From: Dryocosmus kuriphilus
Lineage: Eukaryota; Arthropoda; Insecta; Hymenoptera; Cynipidae
Reading direction: 5' to 3'
DNA length: 64,000 nt
Assembly: GCA_038277395.1 (NCBI GenBank)
Contig: CM076192.1
Coordinates: 51,569,119 to 51,633,118 of the forward strand
Part shown: piece by piece, positions 44,301 to 55,790 of the stretch
How the letters are laid out: every line of letters starts with the position of its first letter
Numbering within the stretch: the stretch's first letter is position 1
The notes under the pieces: generated by a model
The model's database searches: none
What the model was told of the DNA's origin: nothing
The model's input: the letters and a program-made list of their open reading frames with translations, nothing else
Program-made: the position numbers and the translations under genes

Positions 44301-44504
44301 CGCAGTTGTATCAGGGAAGCCTTCAGAAGGCAAAGCGTGCCAAAGAAATCAATGAGAATTATGCTGTCCTCGTTAGCTAAGGCAACTACAAAACAATATA
44401 ACACAAGTTTAACAAAATGGACGAGATTCTGTGAAAGAAAGAATATTGACGTCTTTAATCCAAATTTAGGTGACATTCTTGTATTCTTAACTAAAGAATT
44501 TTAA
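44301..44504 (+). pseudogene. DIRS tyrosine recombinase, N-terminal fragment
   Basis: The 67-residue frame contains REAFRRQSVPKKSMRIML, SLAKATTKQYNTSLTKW and FCERKNIDVFNP. This matches the SAM-like DNA-binding domain at the start of DIRS tyrosine recombinases. It stops at 44502-44504, before any catalytic Arg or Tyr. Confidence 0.72.
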
Positions 44505-44555
44505 AAAGGAAGCTCGCATGGTACCCGTAACTCTCAGAGGCTGCATTCTAGTGAT

Positions 44556-44695
44556 GGAATATCGATATCGAAATATCGAAAAAATCGATATATCGGACGT
44601 TAAATATCGATATTTTTTAATATCGAAACTGAACCGATATATCGATATCAATATCGATATTTTTTCAGATTATCGATATTTTTTTTATTATACCA
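44556..44695. repeat. TATCGATA-rich low-complexity block
   Basis: Five perfect TATCGATA words plus many ATCGATAT variants fill 140 bases. TATCGATA is the core bound by DREF/BEAF-type factors in flies. Here the pattern may be a simple expanding palindromic repeat. Confidence 0.7.
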
Positions 44696-46297
44696 TATTA
44701 CGGTATAGTATACCCTGCTAAAAATTCTCATTAAAAATGTATTAGAAACCTAATTGGTTTAGGTATTTATTAGGCGCAAAGGAATTTCTATTAGGGTTTT
44801 GTTCCAGGTTTCTAAGAGGAATTTATCCGTTGATGCTGAGTTTTCTAATAGGTTCTTATTAGGTTTCGTTTGGCGTCTAGTAGGAATGTAGAACCTTTCT
44901 AGCAGGATCTAAGAGGTTTCAAGTAGGGTTTTTAAATTAGTTTTCTGTGTTTTTTATTCGGAATTTATTATATTTTTAATAGGTTATGATTAGGTTCTCT
45001 TTCGGAGTGATCTAATTGGAATTAAATAGGGTTTTAAGTAATTTGTATTTGGAATTTAAAAGGTGCTTCGTAATAATTTATAGTTGGCTTTAATTGGCTT
45101 TCTATTTGGAGTTCATGAAATGTCTAAAATTTTTAATTATTTGTTTTTTCTATGTGACGCTTATTAAGTTTTAAAAACCTGGTCGTGAGTATTTGGCCGC
45201 AAATGTAGTAGAGTGAACTTACATAATAGGTATTACTAACCGGTTTCGTTGCCCATAGAGGAAGTTTTGTAGTCGTTACATTTTCCAAAATTTTTAAAAT
45301 GGTTTAATTAAGCTTTACTCAAGTTCTAATCAATTTTCCGGATGTATGTGTGTGTGTATGTATGGATGTCGCCGTTTTTTGTCGCCACCTTAACTTAAAG
45401 ACAGTTATAGATAAATTAATGAAATTTGTAGGGCTTATTTGAACAATAAATATCTCAAAACGTGGCGAACGATTTTTCAAAATATTGAATTTTAACATTT
45501 TTATGTACTTTTATAATTTATGTGAAGTTGATTTTTTGACTATAAGTTCTTAAATAATCAAAACTCAAAGCTGATGTAAGGAAATTAAATGTTCCTCTCA
45601 TCGAGACGAATCCATTGACCTATTATTAATGCATTTAATTGAAAAGTAAGTAAGTAATTATGGTTATTTATAATTTAAAAAATCGATCGATTTTTTGTCT
45701 ATAAGTTCTTAAATAATCAAAACTCAAAGCTGATGTGGTGGAATTAAATGTTGCTTTCGCCAAGACGAATCGATTGACTTATATGATTAATGCATCTAAT
45801 TGAAAATTAAGGAAGTTATAGTTATGTACAATTTAAAAAATTTATTTTTTAACTATAAGTTCTCAAATAATCAAAATTCTAAGCTTATGTAAAGGATAAA
45901 AAGATTCTATGAGAAAACAAATTAATTTGCAACTTTATCATAATGAGGAAGCAGAGTGCTCAACAAATGAGCACAAAAAAGATATAAATAGAATTAAATG
46001 ACACACCGAATGGTCGAATTCACAGCTAGTTTAAATGATATCTAGTTAATCTTAACTTTTTTTTTTATTGAATATTTATTCAGCAGTGGACCAATTTCTT
46101 ACATTTTTCGGCATTATTATTTTGGCTTAGAACTTTAGTTGGCAAAGTGAAAGAAATATTTATTTCTTTACAAACTTCAAAAGAGAATTACAAATTAAAG
46201 AATGTGCATTAAATATAGTCGTAACTAAATATAAAAAAATACAGAAGTTGCGACCGTACGTCGTAGTCCGTGACGAAAAAAAACTCGGTCGCGACCT
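44696..46297. repeat. Intergenic DNA with a 160-bp tandem repeat
   Basis: Units starting near 45533, 45699 and 45853 share ACTATAAGTTCTTAAATAAT and CAAAACTCAAAGCTGATGT, with about 2.3 copies. The stretch 44720-44960 is rich in ATTAGG/TTAGGT words without a regular period. No gene is seen. Confidence 0.65.
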
Positions 46298-46673
46298 TTA
46301 GATGTCGTCTTTTGGGAAAATCTGTAATTAAAAAATAAAATATTAAACAAATCATTCGATTATTGGGCTTCCTTTTTAAAACTGAATTTTTACATTTTAA
46401 GACTGCATTAAAAAAATTGTTTAATTTTAAAATCGACATTTATAAATTAAGCCTCAAAAAAATTTTTTATTGCAAAAAACATGATATTACGTATTTTAAA
46501 TTGACTTATTTCGTGCTTTGAAAAATGTCACAAATTAAACTTTTCAGATTCAAACTTTTAAATTCTTATTGTAATAATTGCCGGTTAATATGAAATCGTC
46601 TTATATATAAGTAGTTAAAAAAGTACTACAAGTGTAGGTATACAAAATACATACATGTACAAAATGTACTTAC

Positions 46674-47167
46674 GTCATCATTGAAATCCTCATTATCCGA
46701 TATGTTCTCCAACTCTTGGTCAGTAGAGTCCGGGAAGAATCTGCTGTTTATAGACAGAGTGTCGGAAACTGCTTCTTCAGCTTCGCTCTGTACATGCTTT
46801 TCTGCTGCTTGTCCTCCATCTGCTGCACTTCCACTCTGAGCAGGACTTTGAGGAGTTTCTTCAGCTTTGCTCTGTATATGCTTTTCTGCTGCATGTCCTT
46901 CATCTGCAGCACTTCCACTCTCAGAAGGACCTTCAGGAGTTTCTTCGTTCTCAGAAGTATCGTCTGCGCTATCTACGCTAGACTTTGATTTCTTTTTTTT
47001 CTTTCTTTCAGGGTTCTTTAATTTTCTCTTTCGAGTCGACTTTTCGCTTCTGGATCCACGATTCAAACATGCTATCTTTTCACCTATGTACTTTCGGACT
47101 TTGCTCAGATGCTGTGCTACTTCTTCTTCTTTAATTTTCTTCGATTGCATCCATAAGCGCGAAATCG
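46674..47167 (-). pseudogene. BEN gene exon 8: last BEN helix, basic and acidic tail with repeats
   Basis: The open exon runs from a GCAG acceptor to a GTAAGT donor. It starts with the final helix of the BEN-like domain, then a nuclear-localisation-like run RKRKLKNPERKKKKK. Two roughly 30-residue acidic repeats follow (SGSAADEGHAAEKHIQSKAE and its near copy), then a Ser/Asp-rich end. Antisense open frames in this stretch come from the repeat. Confidence 0.7.
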
Positions 47168-48841
47168 CTGCAAGAAGAAAATATTCGTGAATGTAATGTA
47201 TCAGATTATAGTTATAAACATGCACCAAGGGCTTGACCACTCGGCTTTTATAAGTGTATACGAGATTTCATAATATGAAAGATTTCACAATAACTTGGAA
47301 TGGTTTTAAAAAAATCCAGAGATTTCATAACATTCCAAAGATTTTAAAACCATTTCAAATGTTATGAAATAATGTAACAAGTTTCAAAGATTTTTCGATG
47401 GCATGTGCACCAGATTTCAAGAGTTATCAACTCCTCTAAACAGCGACACATTGTACTGGACAACTCACTCGGGTCTACACAAATGAATTCGAAATGAAAA
47501 TAAAATAAAATGAGGGTAAATCGTGGAAGTCAACCTGTCCTCTTCTACGAAACTTGGTAGAATGAAAGTATATTCATCCTTTTCTAATCAAAGATGAGTA
47601 TATATCAATCATCTTCCATAGTAAATGACAGGTTAACTCCCGTGTCTTTCTTTTCGTTATACTAGTATACCCTATTACACTTTTGTGGAATGGAGTACAA
47701 TGAAAAATTATACTTACCAGTCACAGCCTTCACCTTGGTTGTATCCAGAGCAATCTTCTTTTCGTCCTACTCTTGTACATAAGCATTGCTCGATTTACCC
47801 GTCACGCTGGATTTTTTTTAATACTTCCTCCGTGAATATTATGGAAGCAATATTTTTTATAAATTGAGGCACAGTATTTGCTCGTTGATACCTTACTGAG
47901 TCGTAGTCGTTTTTGTCTATCCATACTCCAAATCCCGCAGAAACCTATATATTAATTAGTAACACATTAAAACATTATAAGCACAATTATTACGGTCCGT
48001 GACCGGTATCTATTTACCTTCCAATTTGCCAGATCCTCATAACCTGGCGGCATAAATTCTCCATTAGCGATTTGTTTGACCAAATGTTGTTGTGATGCTT
48101 CGTCTGTTTTTTTGCATGTTTCTAAAAATAATTTGAGAAAGTTTAGATTGTAGTTTTATTATAGAAATTACCTTATAACTAAAATTCGTGAATTTTTTTT
48201 GACGATAAAAATTAACATTGTACCTTCGACTTTATCCAAAATCACTAACGTTTTCTTTTGAAGTTCATGATTCAGTGCATTTACTCGTCGAAGTTCAGCC
48301 TCAAGATATAATACGCGGCGTTTCAATGCAGTATTTTCTTGTTTCAACCCCGCGATGTCCTCGGTTAACGTTTTGGAGTTCGATTTTACTGATTTCTCAT
48401 CAGAAAAATGAACGCCTTCAATTATCAGTGCCTACAAGTTTGTTTCAACCAAATTATGTACAGTTTAATTAAACAATTTTTTACAGATAACATAAATATA
48501 AATTAAGACTTGCATGCAAATGATGTACGTTTAAAATATGAAAATCCTAATTTATAATTTCAAATTATTTGAAAGTGTAAAATCATTTATCAAGCTTTAA
48601 ACTACAATTTTCAATAGTACAACTGTTGAGGCTTTCGATTTAAAACACTATTTTTAGAAATTGCAATTTTTTAACCCTTCAATTTGATAATCGTTTAATT
48701 TTGAGAAGATTTTAAATTTTAAATTCCTACAGTTTTTCACACTCTATTAATATTAAAATATTAAAGACCGGCTGACGTGAATTCTTCTCTGAAGCATCTC
48801 CTTTAACACTTCCATCATCCATTTGTTCCACTGGTTCATCT

Positions 48842-49526
48842 TAGTCTAGGCGCCAGTAGGGTCACAGTAGCCTTTTTAATTTAGATGGATCCACCAAGGT
48901 GTTTTTTATGTATTTTCACTCGCTGAACACGAATTTCGAGGGTGGCTTTCGATCCGCTGGTCGAGTAATTTGTTATAAACAATTTAAATGTTTAAAACGC
49001 TGTATCTTTTGAACTAAAAGAGCTAGGAATATTTTAGTTAATCAATTTTGTTCCTTTTTTAATAACAAATAAATTCATTTTTTAATGAACTCGATATCAT
49101 CATTAGATCCGGAGATATTGTCAATTTAGTGCAAAATGTCGGTATAACTCGAGACGCTCGGACAAATCCAGTTATAATTCAGCTTCTAATTAATATTTTT
49201 CGTCGTATAAGGTCTTATTTTAAAGGTGAAAGTATGCCCTACTCTTATATGTCATACCAAATTATGTTTACCAAATTAGAAATAAATGGGAGCGGTGAAA
49301 AGTAGACATTTTCTCTGATTTTTCGTTTTTTTTATTTGTTTATAAGAGTATAAGTAATCTTTCAAAAAGAAAAATCACTTAAAAATCACACGAGAGGATG
49401 GCATTTTGCTTTCAGATTAATAATCACTTTGATTTTTGTAAAAATTTCAATTAGAATTGGATTTATCGACGTTTTAATGAACACCGCGCCAAGTCGACAA
49501 CTACATATAAGCATCTTTAGGTATAA
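48842..49526 (+). repeat. Left long terminal inverted repeat
   Basis: 685 bases from TAGTCTAGGCGCC to AGGTATAA. It matches 55105-55790 in reverse complement with isolated substitutions, for example near 49396 against 55240. It should carry the promoter for the internal gene. Confidence 0.93.
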
Positions 49527-50015
49527 TGAAACGTCGCGCGACCACAGGTACGCGCACTGCTAAATATTTTTTATGAAACTCATAAACGCAAACATAATTT
49601 CAAAGACTTGAAATTATATCACACTGTATATCTGTTTTTAGAAAACTTCTGATTTTTGAAAATTCAATCATCTCTTAAATCTGCTACATTCAACGAATGT
49701 ACACTCAGATGCGAGTCCGAATTAATATATTTAGTAATATTTATGATAAACAAATATTTGTATTTTAGTTTGAATGCAAATTGGACGAAAAATAATTTTT
49801 TACAAGATAGAAATAAAAATTCTAAATACTAAATATAAAATAGCTGTAAATTACATATTTTAAAATTAGCGGGTAAGTAAGCGCTATTCATTTGTTTAGT
49901 GTAGATGATGTTTTGGCGCCTTTTTGCATGCTATAACATATGTTTTACTTTCCTGTGCACATTGTAACAAATAATGATTGAGTGAGTAAGTTATTGATGG
50001 CATTCAAAGATAAAA

Positions 50016-53000
50016 ATGAGTAAGCTTTTCGATATCAATCTGTGCTTGGTTTGTCAAAAAAACATTAACATTAAAACCACTAGTACTGAAAGTGGTTGTG
50101 TACGTATACGAGAAGCTGCTAGTGTACGAAAAGATGATGTTTTTTTAAGACACTTCAGGTGTTGGGCATCGAAGGTATGTTTTCAAATTTTACTGTCTAA
50201 TATTTATGCATTTGAACAATTGTGATTTGAAATAATGAAAAAAGTAGAAGCTTCAATAAAATAAACACTCATGTAGGCTTATGCTTTTTTTTAGCTGAAT
50301 TTCAATATCATTTGAACAATTGTTATAAAAATTATACACATGAGAAATCATTGAACGTAATAAGAAAAAGAGCAGCTGCAGTCAGTATCTCTAATCATGA
50401 ACAAGATAATAATGATATAGTTACCGGTTCCATGCTGCAAGCACAAGCATGTAATGTGCGTGAATCCAAAAGATTAAAATTACAAACAGAAACGAGCCGT
50501 GATGATTTATGTATTATTTGTGGCTGCAAAAGAAAAAATTATGATGAAACGCTGTGCGAAATTCAAAAATACGATTGCGCGAACCGCTTTTACAAAGCAA
50601 TACTCGTTGCTGAAGATGATGTATATTTGAAACTCGTGCATTATAATAGTACTGACAAAATACTAGCAGCTAGGTTAAAGTATCATAAGAATTGCATGGT
50701 TTCGTATACATATAAGTTTAACAATAAGCAAACTCAAGGACAAACACCGTGTTTGGATGAAACAGCAGATCATAACGTATCAGACGAACAGATATTGGAT
50801 ATCATAAAATCAATTGAACCGCGGTTTCTCTTAGGTGAAATTTTTTCATTAGATGATTTATCAAAACTTATTTTTAAAAAGTATGGATTCGATAACATAA
50901 AAAGTTCAAAATTGAAATCTGCGTTGCATAATTACTTTCAAAATGGAATTTCTTTCATCCAAAGAAAACAAAAATTCAAATCTGAAATTTTTCATTCGAT
51001 AAACATAGAAAATGTTATATTAGGGGCCTATGAACACAACTGCGTATCAAAATGTGCTTCTATACTAAACGAGTCTATGGAGATTGTTGATTTTGGACTA
51101 ACAGATAAATTTTGCGATGAAACCGACCTGCGAAGTTCGTGGGAAGCTATGATATGCCAGAGCCCTTCGCTACATTTTTTTCAGAATTATTTGATATTGA
51201 CAAAAATCTGTTATTAGATAAAAGTATGAATATGTTAAACAAATCAGGTTTATTTGATCCTACAGTCGATGATTTCAATCAAAATCAAAGATATAACTCA
51301 AAATTATTAAAAGTTATAAGTATTTTTCAAATGATATGTTCGATTCGTCGTCCACTAAGAAGAACTCCACTACTTACAATGCTTGGTCTTTTTGTTTATA
51401 CTGCCACAAAAAGTAAAAATATTGTAACAGCGTTAAATCGCGTAGGTCTCTGTATTTCATATGATGAAATTTCAAGAATTAGAACCCAGCTTGCTTCTTA
51501 CAGTGTGAAAAATTCACTCAATATGGCACCGATTCCTAGTCAATTTGATCAATCGAATTATGTTACCGCGGCTTTCGATAATTTTGACTGGAATGAAGCT
51601 ACAATTTCAGGCCTCAATTCTTCTCATGATACGGTCATCGTGCTATTTCAGGATAAAACAGAAAATGTAAATAAAAAAACCAAATGTATCGGTATCTGGA
51701 ATTGATAAACGATTAAGATCTTTTGACTCACTGTTGGAATGTCAAAAAATTGTAGAGTATAACAGATGTAAGAAAGACATAATATTACCACCTAATTTTA
51801 CAATGAAATATGGAGATGAAAAATTATCAGCAGAGAGTTTTAAGAAAAGTTTGCATTTAAACGACTTCTTATGGTATTTATCAAGAATGGATGTTTCTAC
51901 AGATAGAAGTAAGATATCGACAAAACCAACCGATCAAGCTGTCCCTACCTGGAGTTCTTTCAATTCAGTAGTTTCTACAGATAATCGCTCAAAACAAAAT
52001 GTAGGTTATTTTCCCGTTATTCCAGCACCTGTTACTGACTCAAGTACAGTTTATACATGTTTGAATAATTTTAACAATATTTTAAAACAACTCGATCAAA
52101 AACATTTAGTAGTTTTTTGCGATGAAGGTGTGTACAAATTAGCTCGTAAAATAGTTTGAATGTCAATCTGAATTTGAGAATATTATTTTGGCTCTTGGTG
52201 ACTTTCATATAATTAAAGTCACATTAGCCTGTATCGGGAAATACTTAAAAAATAGTGGCGTTGAACAAATTTTCATCGAAGCTAATTTATTTGGAGTTAA
52301 AGTAACTGAGCAAGTACTAGATGGAGGTAATTACGCACGATCTTTGAAAGCATTTACATACTTAGCAGAAGCCTTGAGAAGGCTGCAAATGACTGAATTT
52401 TTTACGCAGAGCAAGCTCGAGAAAAATGAAAATATCATTCAAATCATAATATTATTACAAGAATGTCTTCAGTTAAATGAAAATAATGAATCAAAAGAAA
52501 TTTTTGATAATTTAAAAGATAATGCAAAAAGATTGTTAGAGGAGTTCAATGAATTTTTAGAATATTCATGTACAAAATCAGATATGTACAAATATTGGAA
52601 TAATATTTTAATTTTGATAAATTTGTTGTTCGATTTGATCCGAGCTGATCGCACCGGTGATTGGACCCTACACCTGAATACCGTAGAAAAACTTCAACCG
52701 ATTTTTCACGTTATGGGTAGAACAAATTATTCAAGGTGGTCTGCAGTTTATCTAGCCGACATGCGTTCACTGCTAGAAAAATTTCCAGAGGCTTTGGAGC
52801 AGCTAAGGAAAGGACGGTTTACGGTTAAAAGGTCTAACGTACCATTCACATCAGTGGCCACAGATCAGGCCTTGGAACAAACAATTAACAGAGCGTCTAA
52901 AAGCCCTGGTGGTATCAAAGGTTCAACGCAGAAAAAAGAGTTTGTTGCAGTCTGGGATTTAACTTATCATGAGTTTGTAGCTACTAGTAATCTTTTCAAA

Positions 53001-54994
53001 GAAATTATTCATTTTTCTAACAATGATGAAGAGCTACAGATCCACCATGATTTTTCAGAAACATCGACCCTTAATTCAGAAACTACCGTTCAAAAAATTC
53101 TGCAGTATCTCGAATTGCAGAACGTAAATCCTTTCCGACAAGATAACCAACCCCTCAGAAACTTAATATCGCAAGAAATCGCACACGAATCTGTAAGACA
53201 AGATATTTTAAATATTTTTGAAAATGGATTGAGCTTGTATGAAAATTTCATAAATGAAAGATTTGTAAATAAAAACAAACCATTGTCAGCTACAATAAAA
53301 AAAAATAATTTGCCAAATTCAAGAACTATGCCTGCAGCACCTGTAGAATCCTCGAAACAAATAAAAATGAAAGTTAGCGAAACGCATCGTATCATAGCTC
53401 TTGCAAGAGAACGGAACTATTCGTTGAAAGAACTTTTTAAATATGAATTGTCTGATAAAAATACATTATTCGATGCACATGGTTTATTAAAAAAGGAAAC
53501 TGATAAAAGCAAATTGATAAGAGAGTTGGAATCCAAGGATTTCGATACATTGGAAACTTGGAATGTAGATGTAGATACTTGTTTAATTGCTGATTTTATG
53601 TTAATTATGAGAAGGATTACATGGAAAAATTGTTCATCGTTTGGTGATTTAGCTCGTAAATTTTGTAATCATATTAAGTACTTAACTACGCTTCAAAAAG
53701 TAACACGGATCGATTTCGTATTCGATTCGTACTTCGATTTATCAATCAAAATGTCAGAACATCAAAGAAGATTGAAGACATCTGCTTCAATAATTTACAA
53801 TACTATTAATGAGAAAACTGCATTGCCTAAAGAACCAGACACCTTTTGGGGATCATCAACTAACAAAATCTTATTGCAAATTTTTATGCGTGATTACATG
53901 AAACAAAACGAACACTTCCTATCGTTTGAGTTGATATTCAGCACAATTAATGATGATCCAAGTACTTCTAACCATGTTAATTTAATTGGTTCTAAATTAC
54001 AACGAAAAGATATTGAAGAAGCGGACGTAAAGATATTAATACACTTAGATCATGCTGTGATTAAAGGATTCACTAACGTATTCGTGATATCATCTGATAC
54101 AGACGTGATTGTTTTGGTCCTGCACTTTTATAAACAACTTAAGAACCATGGCTTGCAGGTAATGTTTTAAATCAGAGTAAAAGCATAAAAATTGCCTTTC
54201 AAAGCAACATCTTTCCACAAAAGAGTAAAAATGTCAGGTTACAATATAATTTTATTATTATTTCAGACTCTGTGGGTTCATGCAGGAATAGGTAACACTG
54301 TAAGAGAAATACCAATCCATCTTTTGGCTGAATTTCATGGAGATCAATTATGCGCAGTTTTGCCAGCTCTGCATCACCTTACTGGCGCAGATTACACCAG
54401 TAAGGTTGGCACTAAATTAAAAGCCCTACAATCAAATCCTGAAAAATTCCTGCTTAATTTTGGTAAAGGTAAATATCATGTGTCTGTGCATCAGTGTGAT
54501 TTGTATACTTTTTTTTATTGGGTGTACTATTTTCTTAAATTTCTTGCAGATAGTTCAGATGCATCGACACGTCAGAGTATACGATTAGCTGAAGAATTTT
54601 TAGTTCGTGTCGTAAATAATAGTGCAAATTGTAAAAATTTTGATGAACCGATTGTGGTCATATCACCACTCCAAGTCAGTTCAATTGAAGATTTTCCGCC
54701 AACATCCAACTCAATAAATTTACACATACTTCGAGCATTTTACGTAGTGTACTCTCAGCTGACGTGCCTTGACACGACAACAATCAAGCTCGACCCGACT
54801 TCGTACGGCTTTTTTGAAGAAGATGGTAAGCTAAAAATCCAAAAAATTACAACTTTGGTACCTGCAATTGATGAATTAGTTCCTCCTTGTAACTGCAAAA
54901 TTTGCAGCTCGAAAGCATGTCTTTGTAATAAAAAAAAGACATGAAATGTTGTTCATTCTGTGCGTGCATGAAAACAAGTTCTTGTAAAAAATAA
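50016..54994 (+). pseudogene. Large zinc-finger / FEN1-XPG-like nuclease protein of the long-TIR element
   Basis: First exon 50016-50174, GT-AG intron 50175-50294, long body from 50295, and introns 54159-54266 and probably 54469-54549. The N-terminus has two modules of the form CxxC...H...C...Y (CLVCQK...YHLNNC; CIICGC...YHKNC). The centre has AFDNFDWNEAT, LALGDFHIIK, RTNYSRWSAVYLADM and ATDQALEQT. Near the end come RIDFVFDSYFDLSIKMSEHQ, EEADVKILIHLDHA, SSDTDVIVL and LTGADYTSKVG. This acidic series in FEN1/XPG-like order would place metal-binding residues at 53724, 54015-54026, 54096-54104 and 54390. A Cys-rich tail follows. Five frame breaks (about 50296, 51145, A7 at 51673, about 52155, A8 at 54930) leave it broken unless some are sequencing errors. 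Confidence 0.75.
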
Positions 54995-55104
54995 AAATAC
55001 TAATAATTAAAACTGCTAAAGAATATTTAGACAATTCAAATTGAAATATTTTTTTCCCTGTAAATATATAACAGATTTTATGGCGTGCATCATGCTAGCG
55101 TACC

Positions 55105-55790
55105 TTTATACCTAAAGATGCTTATATGTAGTTGTCGACTTGGCGCGGTGTTCATTAAAACGTCGATAAATCCAATTCTAATTGAAATTTTTACAAAAAT
55201 CAAAGTGATTATTAATCTGAAAGCAAAATGCCATCCTTTCGTGTGATTTTTAAGTGATTTTTCTTTTTGAAAGATTACTTATACTCTTATAAACAAATAA
55301 AAAAACGAAAAATCAGAGAAAATGTCTACTTTTCACCGCTCCCATTTATTTCTAATTTGGTAAACATAATATGGTATGGCACATAAGAGTAGGGTATACT
55401 TTCACCTATAAAATAGGACCTTATACGACGAAAAATATTAATTAGAAGCTGAATTGTAACTGGATTTGTCCGAGCGTCTTCGAGTTATACCGACATTTTG
55501 CACTAAATTGACAATATCTCCGGATCTAATGATGATATCGAGTTCATTAAAAAATGAATTTATTTGTTATTAAAAAAGGAACAAAATTGATTAACTAAAA
55601 TATTCCTAGCTCTTTTAGTTCAAAAGATACAGCGTTTTAAACATTTAAATTGTTTATAACAAATTACTCGACCAGCGGATCGAAAGCCACCCTCGAAATT
55701 CGTGTTCAGCGAGTGAAAATACATAAAAAACACCTTGGTGGATCCATCTAAATTAAAAAGGCTACTGTGACCCTACTGGCGCCTAGACTA
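55105..55790 (-). repeat. Right long terminal inverted repeat
   Basis: Reverse complement of 48842-49526. The inner border is at TTATACCTAAAGATGC and the outer end is GGCGCCTAGACTA. Confidence 0.93.

Larger units (their letters stand above)
38200..44504 (+). mobile_element. DIRS-type tyrosine-recombinase retrotransposon, degraded and nested
   Basis: Pieces in order: reverse transcriptase 38200-38900 (SPYFVRQKSDGSYRFILNLK, VPVHPKNQKYLTFKFSG, catalytic box YLDDLL near 38562), RNase H 39040-39273 and 43281-43374, its continuation 43830-44280 (ADRLSR, SQVDLFAS, YFSWWTD), and the start of a tyrosine recombinase 44301-44504. This order is that of DIRS elements, which integrate by recombinase instead of integrase. 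Stops and frameshifts are common in the reverse transcriptase, so it is dead. A LINE (39274-43280) and a MITE (43375-43829) interrupt the RNase H. The recombinase catalytic part and terminal repeats are missing. Confidence 0.82.
48842..55790. mobile_element. 6.95-kb long-TIR transposon with FEN1/XPG-like nuclease, unclassified
   Basis: Two inverted repeats of about 685 bases (48842-49526 and 55105-55790) start TAGTCTAGGCGCCAGTAGGG and differ at only a few positions. The 3-bp duplication TCT flanks the element (48839-48841, 55791-55793). Removing the element plus one TCT restores the reading frame of the BEN-gene exon, which fixes the borders to the base. The interior codes one large spliced protein on +. 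Terminal repeats this long are unusual for cut-and-paste elements. I could not match it to a named superfamily. Confidence 0.9.

Noticed and set aside
44710..44960. ATTAGG/TTAGGT-rich stretch as a possible insect telomeric (TTAGG)n remnant
   Set aside because: No regular 5-base period; words are scattered and mixed with other sequence.
47685..48472. Plus-strand frames over the BEN exons
   Set aside because: They are antisense to spliced minus-strand exons with matching phases and have no motif of their own.
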